Assembly: GCF_036408855.1 (NCBI RefSeq)
Contig: NZ_JAZGJQ010000003.1
Location: 186,001 to 250,000 of the forward strand
Reading direction: 5' to 3'
From: Olsenella_K absiana
GTDB lineage: Bacteria > Actinomycetota > Coriobacteriia > Coriobacteriales > Atopobiaceae
Length of the DNA: 64,000 bases
Shown here: positions 58,197 to 64,000 of the stretch, piece by piece
Numbering within the stretch: position 1 is the stretch's first letter
Layout: each line of letters opens with the position of its first letter
Program-made: the position numbers and the translations under genes
The notes under the pieces: model-generated
The model's input: only the letters and a program-made list of their open reading frames with translations
The model's database searches: none
Told to the model about the DNA's origin: nothing

Positions 58197-60287
58197 ATGG
58201 CAGACACCAGGGATTTCCTACTCGAGATAGGCACCGAGGAGATGCCCTCGGCACCGCTCATGAACGCCCAGCGCCAGCTCTCCAAGCTGGTCGCCGGCAA
58301 GCTCGACGAGGCCGGGCTCGCGCACGGAGAGGTCCGCACCTGCTCGTCGCCGCGCAGGCTTACCGTGATCGTCTCCGGCGTAGCCGAGTCCACGTCCGAG
58401 GTCAACGAGGTCAAGCAGGGCCCTGCGGCCGACATCGCCTTCGACGCCGAGGGCAGGCCGACCAAGGCCGCCGAGGGATTCGCGCGCAAGGCGGGCCTCA
58501 CGGCCGACCAGCTCGTCCGCCGCGAGGGCGCGGACGGCCGCGAGCACGTCTTCGCCGAGCTGCACGTCGACTCCAAGCCGGCCCTGCCGATCCTCTCGGA
58601 GATCTCCGAGACGACGATCGCGGGACTGCAGTGGCCCAACTATCGCAGCCAGCGCTGGGGCTCCGAGCACGCGACCTTCGTGCGTCCGATCCGCTGGATC
58701 TGCTGCCTGTTCGGCTCCGAGGTCGTCCCGGTGACCTACGCGGACGTCACGAGCTCCAACACCACCCGTGGCCACAGGGTCCTCGGCCCGGGCGAGCACG
58801 TGGTGAGCGAGCCGAGCGCCTACGAGGCCGTGCTCGAGTCCGCGCACGTGCTCACCGAGAGGCGCCGCGACGAGGTGATCCGCCAGGGCATCGAGAAGAT
58901 CGAGTCCGAGATGGACGGCTGCCACGTCGAGACCCCCAAGGGCACCTACGAGGAGGTCGTGAACCTCTGCGAGTGGCCGACGGTACTCGTGGGCGAGTTC
59001 GACGAGGAGTTCCTCAAGGTCCCGCACGAGATCATCTGCGATTCCATGCTCTCCAACCAGCGCTACTTCCCGATCTACGACAAGGACGGCAGGCTGACGC
59101 GCAAGTTCGTCATCGTCTCCAACGCCGACCCGCGCTGCAACGAGACGGTCATCGCCGGTAACGAGCGCGTCGTGCGCCCGCGCCTCGACGACGCGAAGTT
59201 CTTCTACGAGGAGGACCTCAAGGTTCCGATGGACGAGTTCGTGGAGAGGCTCGGCAAGGTCGCCTTCCAGGAGAAGCTCGGCACGATGCTCCAGAAGGCG
59301 CACCGCATGGAGGCCCTCGCGCCCGAGGTCTGCACCGAGGCCGGCGACGCCGCCGAGGCCAAGCTCGCCGCGCGCGCGGCGCTTCTCGCCAAGGCAGACC
59401 TCGTCAGCCAGGCCGTCGTCGAGTTCACCAACCAGCAGGGCGTCATGGGCGGCTACTACGCGGCCGCAGCCGGGGAGCCCGAGGTCGTCTCGCGCGCCAT
59501 CACCGAGCACTACCGCCCCCGCTTCGCGGGCGACGAGCTCCCGGGCGACACCGTCGGCAAGGCCGTTGCCATCGCCGACAAGCTCGATACGATCTGCGGC
59601 CTCTTCGCTATCGACGAGCCGCCCACCGGCTCCTCGGACCCCTTCGCGGTGCGCCGCTCCGCGATCGGCGTCATCGCGATGCTGAGGACCCTCGAGGGCG
59701 TCGACCTCAAGGGGCTCATCGCCAAGGCGCTTCGGTCCTACGCCGAGCAGGGCCTCGAGTTCGACGCGGAGAAGGTCGCCGCCGACGTGGAGTCCTTCTT
59801 CGCCGGCCGCCTCGCCTCCATCGCCAAGGACGAGGGCGTCTCGCCCGACACGATCGAGGCCGTCTCCTCGGTCGGCGTCATCGATCCGACGCAGTTCCTC
59901 GCGCGCGCCCACGCCCTCGAGGACGCCCGTGCCGGCGAGACCGAGGTCTTCGATGACCTCGCCACCGCCTTCGCGCGAGCCTCTCACCTGACCGACGCCA
60001 CGCTCGGTGACGACGTCGACGAGTCGGCCCTGACGGAGCCGGAGCGCGCGCTCCTCGCTGCCTGCAAGAAGGGGGCCGAGAAGGTGGCCTCGACCATCGC
60101 GGAGGCTGACTTCACCAGCGCCTGCGCCGCTCTCGCCGATTTGAGGGAGCCAATCGACCAATTCTTTGATGACGTCCTTGTCATGGACGATGACACTAAG
60201 GTAAGGGAGAACCGTCTGCGTCTGCTGAACAAGTTCGTCGGCGTCTTCCGTGACGTCGCCGACTTCGCGGTCCTCTCCCGTAAGTAG
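58197..60287 (+). CDS. glyS: Glycine--tRNA ligase, beta subunit
   Basis: The tRNA-binding subunit of glycyl-tRNA synthetase. The 696-residue protein has the typical N-terminus DFLLEIGTEEMPSAPLMNAQ, the HD-like domain region (LVSQAVVEFTNQQGVMGGYY), and FAVRRSAIGVIAMLRTLEG. The C-terminal anticodon-binding/DALR-type helical region ends VMDDDTKVRENRLRLLNKFV. Length and order are normal. It starts immediately after glyQ. Confidence 0.96.
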   Translation: MADTRDFLLEIGTEEMPSAPLMNAQRQLSKLVAGKLDEAGLAHGEVRTCSSPRRLTVIVSGVAESTSEVNEVKQGPAADIAFDAEGRPTKAAEGFARKAGLTADQLVRREGADGREHVFAELHVDSKPALPILSEISETTIAGLQWPNYRSQRWGSEHATFVRPIRWICCLFGSEVVPVTYADVTSSNTTRGHRVLGPGEHVVSEPSAYEAVLESAHVLTERRRDEVIRQGIEKIESEMDGCHVETPKGTYEEVVNLCEWPTVLVGEFDEEFLKVPHEIICDSMLSNQRYFPIYDKDGRLTRKFVIVSNADPRCNETVIAGNERVVRPRLDDAKFFYEEDLKVPMDEFVERLGKVAFQEKLGTMLQKAHRMEALAPEVCTEAGDAAEAKLAARAALLAKADLVSQAVVEFTNQQGVMGGYYAAAAGEPEVVSRAITEHYRPRFAGDELPGDTVGKAVAIADKLDTICGLFAIDEPPTGSSDPFAVRRSAIGVIAMLRTLEGVDLKGLIAKALRSYAEQGLEFDAEKVAADVESFFAGRLASIAKDEGVSPDTIEAVSSVGVIDPTQFLARAHALEDARAGETEVFDDLATAFARASHLTDATLGDDVDESALTEPERALLAACKKGAEKVASTIAEADFTSACAALADLREPIDQFFDDVLVMDDDTKVRENRLRLLNKFVGVFRDVADFAVLSRK

Positions 60288-60332
60288 CAGTCATTGTCCC
60301 CGGTGGTCTGATTCCGGGTTGGGAGGAGAGAC

Positions 60333-60731
60333 ATGGGCATCCTCGATCTTGACGAGGGCGTAGTACTCGAGAACGTGAAGCCGTTGATCTTCGTCATGTC
60401 GGACGCGCGAGGCGAGACGGCCAACGTGGTCGTGATGGCCGCGGCGGCCCAGTTCGGACCGGACTCCGTGGACATCGTCCGCCTTCACGACGCGAAGGAC
60501 CTGGCGACGGTGGAGAAGTTCCTCGACGAGAACGTCCAGCCGGACCGTCCGATGGCCGTCTTCCACACCTTCAGCGACAAGAACATGCGCCGCGAGGTGC
60601 GCGGGCTGCTCGAGAGCAGGGGCATCCCCTCGATCGACCTGCTCGGGCCTGCCATCTCGGTGATCGCCACGCTCTCCGGCGAGGAGCCCAACAACAAGGT
60701 CGGCGCCCTGAGGGACCAGCTCGCCAAGTAG
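60333..60731 (+). CDS. Half-length PDRP-like protein (N-terminal region of the DUF299 PPDK regulatory protein)
   Basis: The 132 residues match the N-terminal half of the PPDK/PEP-synthetase regulatory protein family (DUF299): PLIFVMSDARGETANVVVMA, AQFGPDSVDIVRL, AVFHTFSDKNMRREVRGLLE and IPSIDLLGPAISVIATLSGE. Full-length members have about 270 residues and a C-terminal nucleotide-binding half with a P-loop (GVSRTSKT-type). That half is entirely missing. The stop is followed by only 246 bases before ppdK, too short for the missing part. The reading frame is intact with a GGGAGGAGA ribosome site. The gene lies between glyS and ppdK, the expected neighbour of such a regulator. It cannot be a kinase/pyrophosphorylase by the known mechanism. 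A remnant or a dedicated non-catalytic regulator are both possible. Confidence 0.75.
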   Translation: MGILDLDEGVVLENVKPLIFVMSDARGETANVVVMAAAAQFGPDSVDIVRLHDAKDLATVEKFLDENVQPDRPMAVFHTFSDKNMRREVRGLLESRGIPSIDLLGPAISVIATLSGEEPNNKVGALRDQLAK

Positions 60732-60768
60732 GGGCCGCGGACGCCTGCTGGGCAGATAGGTAGTACAC

Positions 60769-60812
60769 AGAAGGGAGAAACTCTACATGCTAGGGTTTCT
60801 CCCTTCTTCTTG
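60769..60812 (+). terminator. Terminator between the PDRP-like gene and ppdK
   Basis: AGAAGGGAGAAAC (60769-60781) pairs perfectly with 60795-60807, extendable to 17 pairs with loop CATGC, and is followed by TCTTCTT. It ends the glyQS transcript and shows that ppdK has its own promoter. A -10-like TTAAAAT lies at about 60884-60890. Confidence 0.8.
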
Positions 60813-60977
60813 CCGGAGATACTGCCGAACGGTTGGCATGCGGCCGCGAAGTGCTTGTGTCGGAGCTATGAAATCGAAGCGATTAAAATCATTTTGTTCT
60901 GCATCCACATCCTTGCGTAGGTGCGGGGCGAGGGTCGCTTAGACGCGGCAAGGCAATCGAGCAAGAGAAGGAGCAAC

Positions 60978-63746
60978 ATGGCTGAGAAGCACGTATATCG
61001 CTTCGGTCACGACGAAGCCGGCAACAACGTCACCGAGGTTGCCGGTAAGACCGTCGACGAGGCCAAGTGGATCACTGGCGGCAAGGGCGCCAACCTTGCC
61101 GAGATGGCTAACATCGGCCTTCCCGTTCCTCCGGGATTCACCATCACCTGCCAGACCTGCGTCGCCTACTCCGGCGCGGGCAACGTCTGGCCCGAGGGCG
61201 TTCTCGACGAGATCGACGAATATCGCAAGGACCTCGAGAAGCGCATGGGCAAGAAGCTCGGCGACGAGAACGACCCGCTCCTGGTCTCCGTCCGCTCCGG
61301 CGCGCCCTTCTCCATGCCCGGCATGATGGACACGGTCCTGAACCTCGGCCTGAACGACCGCTCCGTCCTCGGCCTCATCAAGAAGACAAACAACGAGCGC
61401 TTCGGCTGGGACTCCTACCGCCGCTTCATCCAGATGTTCTCCGACGTCGTCATGGGCGTCGACGGCCAGCTCTTCGAGGACGCCATCAACGAGAAGAAGG
61501 CCGAGAAGGGCGTGAAGCTCGACACCGAGCTCGACGCGGCCGACCTGAAGGACCTCACCGAGACCTTCAAGGGCATCTTTGCCAAGAACGTCGACTCCCA
61601 GGCTCACCCCGAGGTCGCGCCCGACGGCATCGCCTCCTTCCCGCAGGACCCGCTGCTGCAGCTGCGCCTTGCCGAGCAGGCCGTCTTCGGCTCCTGGAAC
61701 ACCCCGCGCGCGATCCTGTACCGCAAGCAGAACAAGATCGACGACACGCTCGGCACCGCCGTCAACGTCCAGGTCATGGTCTTCGGCAACATGGGCGAGA
61801 CCTCCGCGACCGGCGTCGCCTTCACGCGCAACCCCGCCGACGGCACCAACGAGCGCTACGGTGACTTCCTGGTCAACGCCCAGGGCGAGGACGTCGTCGC
61901 CGGCATCCGCAACACCGAGCCGATCGCCGACCTCCCCAAGACCCCCGGCCTTGAGCAGGCGGGCAAGGACCTCTATCACGTCTTCGAGATCCTCGAGGAC
62001 CACTACGCGGACATGATGGACCTCGAGTTCACCATCCAGGAGGGCAAGCTCTGGATGCTGCAGACCCGCGTGGGCAAGCGCACCGCGCTCTCCGCACTCA
62101 AGGTCGCCATGCAGATGGTCGAGGAGGGCCGCATCACCAAGGAGCAGGCCATCATGCGCGTCGCTCCTGAGCAGCTCGACCAGCTCCTGCACCCGCAGTT
62201 CGACCCGAAGGCAAAGTACGACGTCATCGCCAAGGGCATGAACGCCTCGCCCGGTGCCGCGGTCGGCGCCGTCGTCTTCTCCTCCGACGCCGCCGTCTCC
62301 TACAAGAACCGCGAGAAGCCCTGCATCCTGGTCCGCTGGGAGACCACGCCTGACGACCTCAAGGGCATGGTCGCGGCCGAGGGCATCCTCACGTCCCACG
62401 GCGGCAAGACCTCGCACGCCGCCGTCATCGCCCGCGGCATGGGCGCGCCGTGCGTCTGCGGCGCCGAGGCGCTGAAGATCGACGCCAAGGCCAAGGAGGT
62501 CGTCGTCTCCGGCACCGACGTGGTCCTGCACGAGGGCGACATCATCTCCATCAACGGCACCACGGGCGACATCATCAAGGGCGCCGTGCCCCTGACGCGC
62601 CCGTCTCTGACCGGCGACCTCGAGACCATCCTCACCTGGGCGGACGACGTCCGTCACGACGCCTCCCGCGGCCGCATCTTCGGCGTGCGCACCAACGCCG
62701 ACAACCCCGCGGACGCGCAGCTCTCCGTCGACTTCGGCGCCGAGGGCATCGGCCTCGACCGCACCGAGCACATGTTCCTGGGCGACCGCAAGCAGATCAT
62801 CCAGTCCTTCATCCTCGCCGACAACGACGGCCAGAAGCAGCAGGCCCTGGGCCAGCTCCTGACGGCGCAGACCGGCGACTTCGAGGGCATGTTCAAGGCC
62901 ATGGACGGCAAGACGGTCATCGTCCGCCTGCTCGATCCGCCCCTGCACGAGTTCCTCGACAACCCGCGCGACCTCGCGGTCGAGATCGCCCGCGCCGAGG
63001 GCCGTGGTGAGACCGAGTCCCAGCTCAAGGCCATGCGCGACCGCCTGGCCCGCCTGGACTCCTTCCAGGAGGCAAACCCCATGCTCGGCCTGCGCGGCTG
63101 CCGCCTTGGCATCGTCTACCCCGAGCTCAACGACATGCAGGTCCGCGCCATCGCGAGCGCCGCTGCCCACCTCATCAAGCAGGGCCTCAACCCGAAGCCG
63201 GAGATCATGGTCCCGCTCATCTCCACGGTCGAGGAGCTCAAGCTCGTCCGCGAGCAGGTCGAGGCCGGCGTCAAGGCGGTCGCCGAGGCCGAGGGCGTCG
63301 AGCTCGACATCCCGATCGGCTGCATGATCGAGCTGCCGCGCGCTGCCGTCACCGCAGACGAGATCGGCCAGTACGCCGACTTCTTCTCCTTCGGCACCAA
63401 CGACCTCACGCAGACCACCTTCGGGTTCTCGCGCGACGATGTCGAGTCCGCCTTCATCCCGCAGTACCTCTCCAAGAAGATCCTCAAGACCAACCCGTTC
63501 GAGACGCTGGACTACGGCGTCGCGAAGATGGTCAAGATGGGCGTCGAGGGCGGCCACAAGGCCAACCCGACCATCGTCTGCGGCGTCTGCGGCGAGACCG
63601 GCGGCGACCCCGACTCCATCCACATGTACTACGACCTCGGGCTCGACTACGTGTCCTGCTCGCCCTATCGCGTGCCCGTCGCCCGCCTCGCCTGCGCCCA
63701 GGCGAAGATCGAGTCGAACGGCGGCCCCAAGAAGCTCGAGAAGTAG
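60978..63746 (+). CDS. ppdK: Pyruvate, phosphate dikinase
   Basis: The enzyme interconverts pyruvate, ATP and Pi with PEP, AMP and PPi. The 922-residue protein has the ATP-grasp N domain (WITGGKGANLAEMANIGLPV, and SVRSGAPFSMPGMMDTVLNL) and the swivelling phosphohistidine domain GGKTSHAAVIARGMGAPCVC. That domain has the catalytic His480 and Thr478, the residue phosphorylated by PDRP in regulated enzymes. The PEP-binding barrel has GAEGIGLDRTEHMF, GTNDLTQTTFGFSRDD and the catalytic Cys in CGVCGETGGDP. ATG 60978 follows AAGGAG. It is monocistronic, between two strong terminators. Highly biased codon use suggests high expression. Confidence 0.98.
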   Translation: MAEKHVYRFGHDEAGNNVTEVAGKTVDEAKWITGGKGANLAEMANIGLPVPPGFTITCQTCVAYSGAGNVWPEGVLDEIDEYRKDLEKRMGKKLGDENDPLLVSVRSGAPFSMPGMMDTVLNLGLNDRSVLGLIKKTNNERFGWDSYRRFIQMFSDVVMGVDGQLFEDAINEKKAEKGVKLDTELDAADLKDLTETFKGIFAKNVDSQAHPEVAPDGIASFPQDPLLQLRLAEQAVFGSWNTPRAILYRKQNKIDDTLGTAVNVQVMVFGNMGETSATGVAFTRNPADGTNERYGDFLVNAQGEDVVAGIRNTEPIADLPKTPGLEQAGKDLYHVFEILEDHYADMMDLEFTIQEGKLWMLQTRVGKRTALSALKVAMQMVEEGRITKEQAIMRVAPEQLDQLLHPQFDPKAKYDVIAKGMNASPGAAVGAVVFSSDAAVSYKNREKPCILVRWETTPDDLKGMVAAEGILTSHGGKTSHAAVIARGMGAPCVCGAEALKIDAKAKEVVVSGTDVVLHEGDIISINGTTGDIIKGAVPLTRPSLTGDLETILTWADDVRHDASRGRIFGVRTNADNPADAQLSVDFGAEGIGLDRTEHMFLGDRKQIIQSFILADNDGQKQQALGQLLTAQTGDFEGMFKAMDGKTVIVRLLDPPLHEFLDNPRDLAVEIARAEGRGETESQLKAMRDRLARLDSFQEANPMLGLRGCRLGIVYPELNDMQVRAIASAAAHLIKQGLNPKPEIMVPLISTVEELKLVREQVEAGVKAVAEAEGVELDIPIGCMIELPRAAVTADEIGQYADFFSFGTNDLTQTTFGFSRDDVESAFIPQYLSKKILKTNPFETLDYGVAKMVKMGVEGGHKANPTIVCGVCGETGGDPDSIHMYYDLGLDYVSCSPYRVPVARLACAQAKIESNGGPKKLEK

Positions 63747-63794
63747 CCTCGACGCGATAACGAGGCCGGCTGGCTAGATCGGCTCAGGCAGCCT

Positions 63795-63830
63795 GAGGGC
63801 CGGGAGGAGCAAGTCCTCCCGGCCCTCTTT
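63795..63830 (+). terminator. Rho-independent terminator after ppdK
   Basis: A perfect 14-bp stem, GAGGGCCGGGAGGA (63795-63808) with 63814-63827, loop GCAAG, followed by TTT. It lies about 50 bases past the ppdK stop. Confidence 0.9.
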
Positions 63831-63921
63831 GCGTGGACGTCGCGCGAACGCAGGACCGGTGGAGGGCACAGGGGAGAGCGGCGTGCTCGACGCGCGTGAC
63901 GAAGGAAGGGTCGCCTATGGC

Positions 63922-63950
63922 AAAACGCCCTCCGCACGAGGCGAAGGGCG
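63922..63950 (-). terminator. Minus-strand terminator of a gene beyond the right edge
   Basis: Read on the minus strand, 63950-63941 pairs with 63935-63926 (nine of ten pairs) around a five-base loop and is followed by TTTTG. This indicates a converging gene ending near or beyond base 64000. No coding sequence of it can be supported within the window. Confidence 0.6.
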
Positions 63951-64000
63951 ATTGGGGGGACAACGCATTGCGGGAATAAGGAATCCCGCGCGCTTGTAGG

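Noticed and set aside
60732..60977. Missing half of the PDRP-like protein hidden by a frameshift
   Set aside because: Only 246 bases remain before ppdK, and they contain a terminator and a promoter-like region. No frame resembles the P-loop domain.
63917..63979. 20-codon ORF with a purine-rich ribosome-like site at the right end
   Set aside because: It overlaps a minus-strand terminator hairpin and has no recognisable composition or context, so it is probably chance.

Overview
The window is a strongly GC-rich stretch of bacterial chromosome, almost fully coding, with about 55 protein genes and one tRNA. No rRNA, insertion sequence, prophage or CRISPR array is visible. The gene set and protein style point to an actinobacterium of the class Coriobacteriia (Olsenella/Atopobium/Collinsella-like). 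Features behind this are a rod-shape cluster (mreBCD-PBP2-RodA) in a high-GC genome, a fused AroE-AroK, glyQS-type glycyl-tRNA synthetase, pyruvate phosphate dikinase, a coupled TIGR03960/DUF2344 radical SAM pair, and frequent GTG/TTG starts. The assignment is inferred from content and was not tested by any database search.

Layout. 1-4.3 kb: RNA methyltransferase and polyphosphate kinase on the minus strand. 4.6-14.0 kb: argF followed by nearly the whole branched-chain amino acid pathway in two blocks. argF-ilvB-ilvN-ilvC ends at a clear terminator. A second acetolactate synthase, ilvA and ilvD lie behind an attenuator-like leader with a 21-codon leader peptide. 14.1-18.1 kb: a DUF815 ATPase, trpS, a YgjP-like metallopeptidase and 5-formyl-THF cyclo-ligase. 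18.1-27.2 kb (minus strand): the entire shikimate/chorismate-to-Phe/Tyr route. A tight seven-gene operon runs aroF-tyrA-aroB-aroA-aroC-pheA-aroEK, and a separate gene fuses a PTS EIIB-like domain to type II dehydroquinate dehydratase. 27.4-32.8 kb: tRNA-Arg(CCG), a P-type cation ATPase and aconitase. 32.9-41.9 kb: two unrecognised single-span membrane proteins (zinc-ribbon and TPR) and a cyclophilin, then mreB-mreC-mreD-PBP2-rodA. 42-45.6 kb: a DUF697-like protein translationally coupled to the two radical-SAM-associated genes. 45.7-51.0 kb: rplU-rpmA, obg, proB, nadD, yqeK, rsfS. 51.0-54.4 kb (minus): response regulator, histidine kinase, DNA polymerase IV. 54.7-60.3 kb: rpsP-khpA-rimM-trmD-lepB and glyQS. 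60.3-63.7 kb: a half-length PDRP-like protein and ppdK, closed by a strong terminator.

How it fits together. PEP links several parts: DAHP synthase and EPSP synthase consume it, PPDK makes or consumes it, and PTS phosphorylation is driven by it. This makes the EIIB-AroQ fusion and the kinase-less PDRP relative beside ppdK the most intriguing items. The third highlight is the predicted ribosome-mediated attenuator before the second acetolactate synthase, whose leader peptide carries codons (ATA, ATT, CTA) that are rare in this GC-rich sequence.
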